A stretch of 42,780 nucleotides of DNA from Deltaproteobacteria bacterium. Its GTDB lineage: Bacteria > Desulfobacterota > JAFDED01. A program made the position numbers and the translations under genes. Position 1 is the stretch's first letter. The number at the start of each line of letters is the position of its first letter. Positions 1 through 7,783 of this stretch are shown one piece after another. The DNA lies in contig JAFDED010000030.1 in assembly GCA_019310535.1 (NCBI GenBank), positions 1-42,780 of the forward strand. The letters are read 5' to 3'. The notes beneath the pieces were generated by a model. It was not told the origin of the DNA, did no database searches, and saw only the letters and a list, made by a program, of their open reading frames with translations.

Positions 1-67
1 CTGGTGACATTGTGATCGTTCCAAGCGCGCAACTCCCTGCGAATGCCCGAGGCGAGAGTTTCCGGGA

Positions 68-100
68 GAGCCGGATGCGGGAAAACCGTACGTCCGGTTC
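68..100 (+). ncRNA. Group II intron domain V (intron remnant)
   Basis: These 33 nt fold exactly like the catalytic domain V of a group II intron. Bases 68-75 pair with 93-100 in an 8-bp lower helix, bases 91-92 form the two-nucleotide bulge, and 76-80 pair with 86-90 under a GAAAA loop. The AGC catalytic triad is at 69-71. No clear domain VI hairpin with a bulged A follows, and no maturase frame lies in the window, so this is either the 3' end of an intron whose ORF is to the left or a truncated copy. Bases 3-9 and 193-199 are complementary (GGTGACA/TGTCACC) and could close a larger fold; the 3' boundary is not resolved. Confidence 0.7.
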
Positions 101-253
101 GATGAGGGGGGAGTAGGACGCAATGCACGGCATGCGGATAGTGAGCCACAACGGGGAAACCCTGTAACTGAGGTAGGCCGAAACCTAAATATTGTCACCT
201 GCTCCTCTACTTTACTCTCCACCACAAGGGTGGGACGCGAGGGGGGAAACGTC

Positions 254-1111
254 ATGCGGCAGAAGGTAACCATCCACACAATACGGGAAAAAAAGGAAAA
301 GGGGGAGAAACTATCCCGCACTGTTGTTTACGATTATACCATGGCTGTTCTTGCCGAGGAAGCGGGCATCGACATCATCAACATGGGGGACTCCATCGTC
401 CAGATTGTGCTCGGGTCGGAATCCACGGTGACGGCGGAGATGGATTTCATGATCGCCCACGCCCGCGGGGTGCGCAAGGGAGCGCCCAGCGTCTACCTCA
501 TGGGCGACATGCCTTTCCTCTCCTATCAGGCTTCCATAGAAGAGGCGATACGCAACGCAGGCCGCTTCGTCAAGGAGGCTTTGGTGGACGCTGTGAAGAT
601 AGAAGGAGGGGTGGAAGTTGCCGAAACAGCGGCCGCTGTGACCCGGGCCGGTATTCCCGTGATCGGCCATACGGGCCTGACTCCTCAGACGGCCACTTCT
701 CTGGGAGGATATAAGACCCAGGGAAGGGACGCCCGATCGGCCATGAAACTCATGGAGGACGTTCGGGCACTGGAAGAGGCCGGGGCGGTGGCTGTGGTCC
801 TGGAGAGCGTCCCATCGGAGGTAACACGGATCATTTACGAGCGATGCACCATCCCGCTATTCGGCACCGGTGTGGGCAAGGCCAACGATGCTCCCAGCAT
901 CAACATGTATGACATGCTCGGGTTCTTCCAGCGGACGCCGCGATTTGCCAAGCGCTACTCCCATCTCCGGGAAGAAATCCTCCGGGCCCTGCGGGCGTAC
1001 ATCCAGGATGTTCAAATAGGAGGTTACCCCGGGCCGGAGCATGAATACACCATGTTGCCCGGCGAGATGGATAAGCTTCAAGAACTTCTGGGGGCTGAAC
1101 ATCATAGCTGA
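254..1111 (+). CDS. PanB-like ketopantoate hydroxymethyltransferase family protein
   Basis: A 285-residue cytoplasmic TIM barrel of the PEP mutase/PanB superfamily. PanB makes ketopantoate from 2-oxoisovalerate and methylene-tetrahydrofolate in pantothenate synthesis. The PanB metal and substrate residues are visible: D46 (GDS), D85 (GDMPF), K115 and E117 (KIEGG) and the base E184 (VLESVP). The GHTGLTPQ and GGYKTQG signatures are also present. The C-terminal third departs from the family: the usual IGIGAG...CDGQVLV stretch reads FGTGVG...NDAPSINMYD. Start: ATG 254 follows a GGGGGG Shine-Dalgarno; the upstream GTG at 230 has none. It stands alone, without panC or panD. The superfamily is certain; a true PanB role is less so, and it may be a paralogue acting on another 2-oxo acid. 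Confidence 0.8.
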   Translation: MRQKVTIHTIREKKEKGEKLSRTVVYDYTMAVLAEEAGIDIINMGDSIVQIVLGSESTVTAEMDFMIAHARGVRKGAPSVYLMGDMPFLSYQASIEEAIRNAGRFVKEALVDAVKIEGGVEVAETAAAVTRAGIPVIGHTGLTPQTATSLGGYKTQGRDARSAMKLMEDVRALEEAGAVAVVLESVPSEVTRIIYERCTIPLFGTGVGKANDAPSINMYDMLGFFQRTPRFAKRYSHLREEILRALRAYIQDVQIGGYPGPEHEYTMLPGEMDKLQELLGAEHHS

Positions 1112-1186
1112 GGCGCCTCGATTCTTACGCAAGCCGGCTCTTTTCTTGCACTTCGTTTGAATAAAACGTAAAAATCTTCCTTACAT

Positions 1187-1216
1187 AAGGGCGGACCCGG
1201 CGTTCGCCCTTTCTTC
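1187..1216 (+). terminator. Intrinsic terminator after the panB-like gene
   Basis: AAGGGCG at 1187-1193 pairs perfectly with CGCCCTT at 1205-1211 across an 11-nt loop and runs into TTTCTTCT. It lies 76 bases after the panB-like stop, so that gene is a single transcription unit separate from the transporter. Confidence 0.7.
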
Positions 1217-1374
1217 TCGCCTGAAGCAGCATCCCTTAAGTATTGACGGCAAATACGGGATAAATTCAGGGTAGTACTATTTCACCATTAATACCCCTGG
1301 AAAACCCGAAATCAGTGTCATGCGTAAAGCCTTGTGAAGAGCAAGCATATGATACACTAATGTGTTGAAATAGC

Positions 1375-1402
1375 TTGACTTTCATATGTTTTTTACTATA
1401 AT
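1375..1402 (+). promoter_or_regulatory. Sigma-70 promoter of the dicarboxylate symporter gene
   Basis: TTGACT (1375-1380) is separated by 16 bases from a perfect TATAAT (1397-1402). The gap from 1112 to 1539 holds only the terminator at 1187, this promoter and an AT-rich leader; no ORF in it looks coding. Confidence 0.75.
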
Positions 1403-1539
1403 TAAACGTGATCAGAAGGGGCATTTATAATTCTCTTTTTTACAAAACATTCATTTCGGCCATAGAGATGAATTCTCTTCGGTGATTGGGGCCAGCGTGG
1501 TTTTAACCATTTGCACTCAGACATTAAGGAGGGATTGCC

Positions 1540-2760
1540 ATGAATAACAAGAAGCTACAATTATGGCATAAGATTCTCATAGGACTTGTGCTGGGGCTTA
1601 TTGCGGGGATCATCGTAGGTCCAGGCATCACAGTCTTAAAACCGTTCGGCACCCTGTTCATAAACTTGCTCAAGATGATGATCGTGCCCCTTCTGGTGCT
1701 GTTCCTTGTGGCGGGTGCTGCCAGCATCACTGATATAAAGAAGCTTGGCCGTGTGGGAGGCAAAATAGTTGGAATGTACCTGCTGACCACCTTCATAGCT
1801 GTCAGCATCGGGATTGTTTTTGCGCTGATAATCCAGCCAGGCACCGGCGTGGAGATCGAAAAGCCAGCGGAGGTAAAAGGCAAGGAGGCTCCTTCCATAG
1901 TCAGTTGGCTTGTGGACATAGTTCCTAAAAATGTTATCAAGGCGATGTCTGAATCGAGGGTGTTGCAGATCATCTTCTTTTCATTATTCTTGGGGATATG
2001 TCTTGCTCTCGTCGGGGAGCCGGCGAAGCCAGTGATAGAAATTTTCGAAATCCTATCACAAGCGATGGTAAAAATGGTCCATATCGTTATGGAGTACGCT
2101 CCCTACGCCGTCTTCGCCTTGATGGCCTGGGTGGCCGGCAAGTATGGGTTGAAGATGATGCTTCCGCTGGGAAAGCTGATTATAACCGTGTACCTGGCAT
2201 GCGCCATTCATATTATCGTGGTATACGGCTTTATCGTGAAAGTGCTGGGGAAAAGACCTCTGGGTTGGTTCTTTAAAGGCGGTGCGAATGCCATGGCGGT
2301 TGCGTATTCCACAGCCAGCAGTGCGGCGACCCTTCCAGCCACCATGGAGTGTTCCGAAAAGAACCATGGGGTTTCGAAGACCGTTTTCGGATTCTCGCTG
2401 CCCTTGGGTGCCACCATCAACATGGATGGAACGTCCACATATCAAGCGATCTGTGCCATCTTCACCGCGCAGCTATTCGGGATTGACCTGAGTCTCTATC
2501 ACTATATGGCCATCATCCTTACCGGAACCCTGGCCTCAATCGGGGCGGCCGGGGTTCCGGGCGCAGGCCTGATCATGCTCACTATGGTGCTCACGGCGGC
2601 CGGCCTGCCGCTGGAGGCCATCGGTATAATCGCAGGTGTCGACCGTATCATGGACATGTTTCGTACCATGACCAATGTTACGGGTGACATGGCGGTGACG
2701 CTGGCCGTGGCTCGTACCGAAGGCGAGCTTGAAGAATTAGCAGAGTCAGCCGCATCTTGA
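1540..2760 (+). CDS. Dicarboxylate/amino acid:cation symporter (DAACS family)
   Basis: A 406-residue inner-membrane secondary transporter of the GltP/DctA/GltPh family, importing C4-dicarboxylates or acidic amino acids with Na+ or H+. The family hallmarks are all present: the HP1 serine-rich loop (SSAATLPATM), the unwound TM7 motif (NMDGT), the HP2 loop (GAAGVPGAG) and the TM8 substrate motif (VDRIMDMFRTMTNVTGD). The length is normal. Start ATG 1540 follows AAGGAGGG at a good distance. It has its own promoter and no operon partner. The arginine that selects acidic substrates in TM8 has a candidate in FRTMTNV, but the exact substrate cannot be read from sequence. Confidence 0.92.
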   Translation: MNNKKLQLWHKILIGLVLGLIAGIIVGPGITVLKPFGTLFINLLKMMIVPLLVLFLVAGAASITDIKKLGRVGGKIVGMYLLTTFIAVSIGIVFALIIQPGTGVEIEKPAEVKGKEAPSIVSWLVDIVPKNVIKAMSESRVLQIIFFSLFLGICLALVGEPAKPVIEIFEILSQAMVKMVHIVMEYAPYAVFALMAWVAGKYGLKMMLPLGKLIITVYLACAIHIIVVYGFIVKVLGKRPLGWFFKGGANAMAVAYSTASSAATLPATMECSEKNHGVSKTVFGFSLPLGATINMDGTSTYQAICAIFTAQLFGIDLSLYHYMAIILTGTLASIGAAGVPGAGLIMLTMVLTAAGLPLEAIGIIAGVDRIMDMFRTMTNVTGDMAVTLAVARTEGELEELAESAAS

Positions 2761-2802
2761 TGGGAACCGAAAAAAAAGCGAAAGCAGGCTGGCTCCCTTG
2801 TT

Positions 2803-3078
2803 TTGAACTGGGCAAAGCAAAGGGGCGTCAAGGACGTTGCTTTTGCCAAAAGAAAAGGACTCTCTGTGCTTGAGATGGTCAAAAGCAACTGGGTGTACAG
2901 GAAGCTCAAGAACTTCCGCGCCGGCATTAAAGCGAATATCTCTCAGCTCAAACACTCCTTTGGGCTTGCCTGTTGCGCCTGGACGGGGTGGGGCGGTTTC
3001 AGGCGCTACCTGTGGAGTGCCATTGTCTCTTATAACCTGCTTGTGCCGGCAAGGCTGAAGCTGAAAACAGCATAGACC
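2803..3078 (+). pseudogene. C-terminal fragment of an IS5/ISNCY-like transposase
   Basis: An open frame of about 90 codons whose translation matches the tail of DDE transposases of the IS5/ISNCY type. Characteristic are the stretch NFRAGIKANISQLKHSFGL, then TGWGGFRRYLWSAIVSYNLL and a basic end. The catalytic DDE core upstream is missing: the frame opens directly after the symporter gene with a TTG that has no ribosome site. It is read here as a decayed insertion sequence inserted behind the symporter. The family call rests on recognising the C-terminal motif only. Confidence 0.6.
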
Positions 3079-3760
3079 AGGAGCAGATGAAAAACCGCGC
3101 CAATAAAGGCATTGGTGTGCCCAAAAACATGAACATTGTGTCAATAATAGCATTCTGAACTGAAAATCACGTCCAATCAAACTTAAAAACCCTTTTTTTG
3201 ATCGTATCAGAGGTATAGCGATCACCATTCGTATCAAAAATCCGGGGTTTCTGGATGGAGACGAGATAGGTGAATGAGCCATGGCGTAGAGAACAGAAAC
3301 AAGAATTTACACGGGATACTTCGCTGCGTTGAAGTGAGGCCGATCTACCGTGGTGAGCAACCGCGTCGGAACGGCCTCATGCGCAAATACCATTCCCTCG
3401 GGCTTCGTTCTCTGGTTGGAGAGTCTCTACGTTATGTGTCGCTTTATCAAGGACGTCAGCCTCTTCCGATTCTTCAAATGCACTACCATAGCAAAAACAC
3501 CAAGACAGATGGCCGCAAACCCCCACTCGGTCCTGAATCTGATCCGAATTTAACACCATGCACCTCTCCATGAATACCGCCGCACAAAACAGTCTTAGCG
3601 GAAGATGGCTTACTATTTTCAATTCCCCAAGTCTCTCCCTCTGTTTCTCATGCTTTCGTTTCAAACAGTGGCCGGATGCTGGAATCCACAAACATATTCC
3701 ACAAATCAACTCTCATTGATGGGGACTTTGACGTTACCATGCAATACTGGATATTATCAG
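3079..3760. other. Intergenic stretch without a supportable gene
   Basis: About 680 bases between the transposase fragment and the clpB promoter region. Several frames are open for 60-110 codons on both strands, but they lack ribosome sites, have odd composition and match no family known to me. This is probably decayed IS flank plus the upstream region of clpB. Confidence 0.5.
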
Positions 3761-3789
3761 TTGACAGGTGTTTGATGTATGCTTAATTT
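3761..3789 (+). promoter_or_regulatory. Possible promoter for clpB
   Basis: TTGACA (3761-3766), 17-base spacer, TAATTT (3784-3789), 115 bases before the clpB start. No CIRCE inverted repeat and no convincing sigma-32 consensus were seen, so heat regulation cannot be claimed from the sequence. Confidence 0.4.
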
Positions 3790-3903
3790 ACATATAGGAT
3801 TGCCAACGAAACCGAATGGTTTATGAACTGTTCAATACAATAGGCGATCTCCTTTCTCGTGGCTGTTATTCTGGCCATGGAATCATTATTCGGGAGTATC
3901 GAT

Positions 3904-6501
3904 ATGCGATTGGATAAATTGACACTAAAGGCTCAGGATGCCGTTCAGTCGGCGCAGGGCATCGCTGAGAAACATAACCACCAGCAAATAGACGTTGAGC
4001 ACCTGCTGGTTGCATTGCTGGAGCAAAAGGAGAGCATAATCCAGAGGCTGGTTCAGAAGCTTGGGGCGGACCCCGGGCAGATCCTTCGGGAGGCGGCCGA
4101 AGCACTGGACCGGCAGCCGCAGGTTTACGGCGGCGGCGTGGCCAGCGGGATGTACATTACACCACGGTTGAAAAAGGTGCTGGACGCCGCGCAGGCGGAA
4201 GCGGACCGGATGAAGGACGAGTTCGTCAGTGTCGAGCATCTTTTCATTGCCATTGTAGACCAGGGAGGGCCTCCCGCCGGCGATATTCTCATGCGCAACG
4301 GCATCAACCGGGATAATATCTTTCGGGTCCTTGTGGATATTCGGGGCACACAGCGGGTGACCGACCCGAACCCGGAGGACAAGTACCAGGCCCTGGAGAG
4401 ATTCAGCCGTGACCTCACCGAACTGGCCCGAAAGGGAAAACTGGACCCGGTCATAGGAAGGGACGACGAGATACGGCGGATTATTCAGGTCCTCTCCCGA
4501 CGCACCAAGAACAACCCGGTCCTCATCGGGGAGCCGGGAACGGGGAAGACCGCCATCGTGGAAGGACTGGCCCAGCGTATGGTATCCGGCGACGTGCCCG
4601 AGGGGCTCAAGGATAAGCGCGTGGTGGCGCTGGACATCGGCGCCCTTGTGGCGGGCTCCAAGTACCGAGGCGAGTTCGAGGATCGGCTCAAAGCCGTGCT
4701 CAAAGAGATCGACGAGGCTGCAGGATCCATTGTCCTGTTCATTGACGAACTGCACACCCTGGTGGGAGCCGGCGCGGCGGAAGGGGCGGTGGACGCCTCT
4801 AACATGCTCAAACCGGCCCTGGCCCGGGGAGAGCTGAGGTGCATCGGCGCCACTACCATCAATGAGTATCGGAAGAACATTGAAAAGGACGCGGCGCTGG
4901 AGCGGAGGTTCCAGCCCATCATGGTGGGTGAGCCCACTGTGGAAGACACCATCGCAATCCTCCGCGGCCTGAAGGAGCGTTACGAGGTGCACCACGGGGT
5001 GCGCATCCAGGATGCGGCCATCATCGCAGCGGCCACTCTGTCCCAAAGGTACATCACCGATCGCTTTCTTCCGGACAAGGCCGTGGATCTCATGGACGAG
5101 GCGGCCTCGCGCTTACGTATAGAAATCGATAGCATGCCGGTGGAAATCGATGAAGTGGAGAGGAAGATACGCCAGATGGAGATCGAGCGGGAGGCGCTGA
5201 AAAAAGAGACCGATCAGGCCTCCCGGGAGCGGTTGAGCCAGTTGGAGCAAGAGTTGAGCAGGCTGCAAGCCCAGTCAGAGGGGATGAAGGTTCGGTGGCG
5301 CTCGGAGAAAGAAGCTATCAAGAAGATCAGCTCCATCAAGGAGAAAATAGAGAACGCCCGCACCGAGGAGCAGAAGGCCGAGCGGGCCGGCGACTTGGAG
5401 AGGGCGGCCGAGCTGCGATACGGTGTCCGCGCCGCACTGGAAAGGGAATTGCAGGAACTAACCCGTCAGCATGAAGATATGGAGAAAAATGGCCGCATGC
5501 TGAACGAGGAAGTAACCGCTGAGGACGTGGCCCAGATAGTGTCCAAGTGGACAGGCATCCCGGTCTCCAAGATGATGGAGGGGGATGTGGAGAAGCTGCT
5601 GCACATGGAGGAGCGCATAAAGCAGCGCGTAGTTGGCCAGGACGAGGCTATAACCCTGGTGTCCAACTCAGTGAGGCGTGCTCGCTCCGGTCTCCAGGAC
5701 CCCGATCAGCCCATCGGCTCGTTCATCTTTATGGGACCGACAGGTGTGGGCAAGACCGAACTGGCCCGCGCGCTGGCCGAGTTTCTGTTCAACGACGAGC
5801 AGGCCATGGTACGGATAGATATGTCGGAATACATGGAAAAGCACTCCGTGGCCAGGCTCATCGGCGCGCCCCCCGGCTATGTGGGCCACGAAGAAGGCGG
5901 GCAACTCACCGAGGCCGTTCGCCGCAGGCCGTATTCCGTCATCCTATTCGACGAGATCGAGAAGGCCCACAACGATGTTTTCAATATCCTGCTTCAGATC
6001 CTGGACGACGGGAGATTGACAGATAGCAAGGGACGCACCGTGGATTTCAAGAACACTATCATCATCATGACATCCAACATCGGCAGCCAGTGGATTCTTG
6101 ACATGGCCGGTCAATCGTACGAAACCATGCGAACACGGGTTCTTGAAGCCCTCCGTGCGCATTTCAAGCCGGAATTTCTCAACCGAGTGGATGAGCTGGT
6201 GATCTTCCACAACCTGAAGTTAGAGCACATCAAGGCCATCGTGGATATCCAGATCGAACACCTCCGCCGGCGGCTGACAGAGCGGAAGCTTGATCTCCTT
6301 TTGACCGAAGAAGCTAAGTCCTTTATTGCAAAAGAAGGGTTTGATCCAAACTACGGCGCCAGACCTCTTAAACGTGCCATCCAGCGGTACATCCAGGATC
6401 CGCTTGCCCTGAAAATCCTGGAAGGAAATTTTACCGAAGGCGACACAATACAGGTCTCACTCGATGGAGCAGGCAACCTGAAATTCGTTAGGACTCTTTA
6501 A
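3904..6501 (+). CDS. clpB: ClpB protein disaggregase
   Basis: An 865-residue Hsp100 ATPase that, with DnaK and a J protein, threads aggregated proteins through its hexameric pore. Domain order is normal: Clp N-domain (1-150), NBD1 with Walker A GEPGTGKT and Walker B LFIDELHT, the long coiled-coil M-domain (about 395-530) that marks ClpB, and NBD2 with GPTGVGKT and [10 protein letters not shown]. Both pore-loop tyrosines are intact (KYRG and GYVG), in contrast to the second Clp ATPase downstream. Start: ATG 3904 gives the canonical [12 protein letters not shown]-terminus; the longer frame from 3859 adds 15 unconserved residues. It is first in a row of quality-control genes on the same strand. 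Confidence 0.97.
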   Translation: MRLDKLTLKAQDAVQSAQGIAEKHNHQQIDVEHLLVALLEQKESIIQRLVQKLGADPGQILREAAEALDRQPQVYGGGVASGMYITPRLKKVLDAAQAEADRMKDEFVSVEHLFIAIVDQGGPPAGDILMRNGINRDNIFRVLVDIRGTQRVTDPNPEDKYQALERFSRDLTELARKGKLDPVIGRDDEIRRIIQVLSRRTKNNPVLIGEPGTGKTAIVEGLAQRMVSGDVPEGLKDKRVVALDIGALVAGSKYRGEFEDRLKAVLKEIDEAAGSIVLFIDELHTLVGAGAAEGAVDASNMLKPALARGELRCIGATTINEYRKNIEKDAALERRFQPIMVGEPTVEDTIAILRGLKERYEVHHGVRIQDAAIIAAATLSQRYITDRFLPDKAVDLMDEAASRLRIEIDSMPVEIDEVERKIRQMEIEREALKKETDQASRERLSQLEQELSRLQAQSEGMKVRWRSEKEAIKKISSIKEKIENARTEEQKAERAGDLERAAELRYGVRAALERELQELTRQHEDMEKNGRMLNEEVTAEDVAQIVSKWTGIPVSKMMEGDVEKLLHMEERIKQRVVGQDEAITLVSNSVRRARSGLQDPDQPIGSFIFMGPTGVGKTELARALAEFLFNDEQAMVRIDMSEYMEKHSVARLIGAPPGYVGHEEGGQLTEAVRRRPYSVILFDEIEKAHNDVFNILLQILDDGRLTDSKGRTVDFKNTIIIMTSNIGSQWILDMAGQSYETMRTRVLEALRAHFKPEFLNRVDELVIFHNLKLEHIKAIVDIQIEHLRRRLTERKLDLLLTEEAKSFIAKEGFDPNYGARPLKRAIQRYIQDPLALKILEGNFTEGDTIQVSLDGAGNLKFVRTL

Positions 6502-6685
6502 AATTCTGAAGGGTGCTTTTGATCAAGGGGTCCCCTGCATGATTATCCAATAGGTTCGCGTCAATCGTTATGAAGCGGCCTCCCAAGAGAAGTGAATTTG
6601 GTCTTAAAGATTCTTGAAATTCATTCCTGGAGATGGTACAGTAAATTAGGTCGGGTGATTGAACGGCGGAGGATAGCCAGCAGCG

Positions 6686-7609
6686 ATGACATCACACGAT
6701 TATTACAAAATCCTTGGAGTGGATCGCAACGCAACCACTGAGGAAATTAAAGGGGCCTATCGGAGGATGGTGCGAAAATACCATCCCGACCGCAACAAAA
6801 GATCCGACGCTACGGCTCGCTTTCGGGAAGTACAAGAAGCATACGAGGTTTTAGGAGACCCATTAAAGCGCCGCCGGTATGATCAGCAGGGACGTGAAGC
6901 GTACTCCGGCTTTGGTGGACGGTACGGGGCCGGGCGGGAAAGGACAGGAGGGGGATTCGACTTTCGCGAGGCGGGGTTCGATGGATTCGACTTTCAGCGC
7001 TCGTTCAGGCAGGGCTCATTTGGCGACATTTTCGGCGAAATTTTTAGATCCTCACACCATGCGCGGCCACGTTCCAGTCGGGGAGAGGACATCCAGTATC
7101 GCATGGAAATTCCTTTGGAAGAGGCCGCGGAAGGTGTCGACAGTGTTATCAACGTGAATGGCCAAAAGATCGCCGTGAAGATTCCACCCGGAGTGGGCAC
7201 GGGATCCAGGGTCCGGGTGGCCGGGCAGGGCGCTTCCGGTTTTGATGGAGGTTCTCGGGGCGATCTGTATATCCTGATCAGGGTTAAAGATCATGACATC
7301 TTTCGGCGGGAAGGAGACGATATTTTTTGCACCGTCCCCATCTCCTTCGCCGAAGCGGCTCTGGGAGCCAATATCAAGGTTCCGACCTTGAAAGGCGAAA
7401 CCGTGATGAAAATTCCTCCCGGCACCCAGGGTGGACAGCGTTTCAGGCTGAAATCCATGGGGATCCCGAGGCTCAAGGGACGCGGCCGGGGCGATCAGTA
7501 TGTCATCGTTACCATCAAGGTTCCCCGGGATCTCAATTCCCGGGCCACTGAGATGCTCAAAGAATTCGAACAGTTGGCGGAGGAATCGGACGCCCAATAT
7601 ACAGCATGA
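6686..7609 (+). CDS. cbpA: CbpA-type J-domain co-chaperone
   Basis: A 307-residue class B J protein (DnaJ without zinc finger). The J domain occupies residues 1-70 with the HPD motif in YHPDRNK, which stimulates DnaK ATPase. A Gly/Phe-rich linker follows (70-130), then two beta-sandwich substrate domains with the VKIPPGVGTGSRVR and MKIPPGTQGGQRFRL repeats typical of the family. Start ATG 6686 has a GGAGGAT site at somewhat long spacing. It lies 184 bases after clpB and its stop overlaps a small downstream ORF (ATGA). The setting suggests it feeds clients to DnaK/ClpB; no dnaK or grpE is in the window. Confidence 0.92.
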   Translation: MTSHDYYKILGVDRNATTEEIKGAYRRMVRKYHPDRNKRSDATARFREVQEAYEVLGDPLKRRRYDQQGREAYSGFGGRYGAGRERTGGGFDFREAGFDGFDFQRSFRQGSFGDIFGEIFRSSHHARPRSSRGEDIQYRMEIPLEEAAEGVDSVINVNGQKIAVKIPPGVGTGSRVRVAGQGASGFDGGSRGDLYILIRVKDHDIFRREGDDIFCTVPISFAEAALGANIKVPTLKGETVMKIPPGTQGGQRFRLKSMGIPRLKGRGRGDQYVIVTIKVPRDLNSRATEMLKEFEQLAEESDAQYTA

Positions 7610-7749
7610 AGCACAATGACGAACGGGCTCGAAAGAAGGTCGCGGCTTTGAAGAGAGAATCAATGGCACAGCGTCATAACCGGAAACATGAAATATATTG
7701 CGAGCGGGGGCACGTCTTCGTATACGTCAGAAGTAGCCGACATGTATAA
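7606..7749 (+). CDS. Small basic protein overlapping the cbpA stop (candidate)
   Basis: A 47-codon frame starting at ATG 7606, which overlaps the cbpA TGA as ATGA, a classic arrangement for coupled translation. It ends with TAA at 7747-7749, 34 bases before the second Clp ATPase gene. The product is strongly basic, rich in Arg/Lys/His, with one Cys. It is not the CbpM modulator, which is about twice as long. No family is recognised. The overlap and position support it; the size is small enough to have arisen by chance. Confidence 0.35.
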   Translation: MKHNDERARKKVAALKRESMAQRHNRKHEIYCERGHVFVYVRSSRHV

Positions 7750-7783
7750 AACGTATATAATCGATTAAACAGGGAATATTACG

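Noticed and set aside
3274..3573. 99-codon plus-strand ORF upstream of clpB
   Set aside because: No Shine-Dalgarno, atypical composition and no recognisable motif; overlaps other equally poor frames.
3761..3903. CIRCE or sigma-32 control of clpB
   Set aside because: No TTAGCACTC-N9-GAGTGCTAA repeat and no convincing heat-shock promoter were found.
3925..5046. 373-codon minus-strand frame over clpB
   Set aside because: Antisense shadow produced by GC-rich codon use in clpB.
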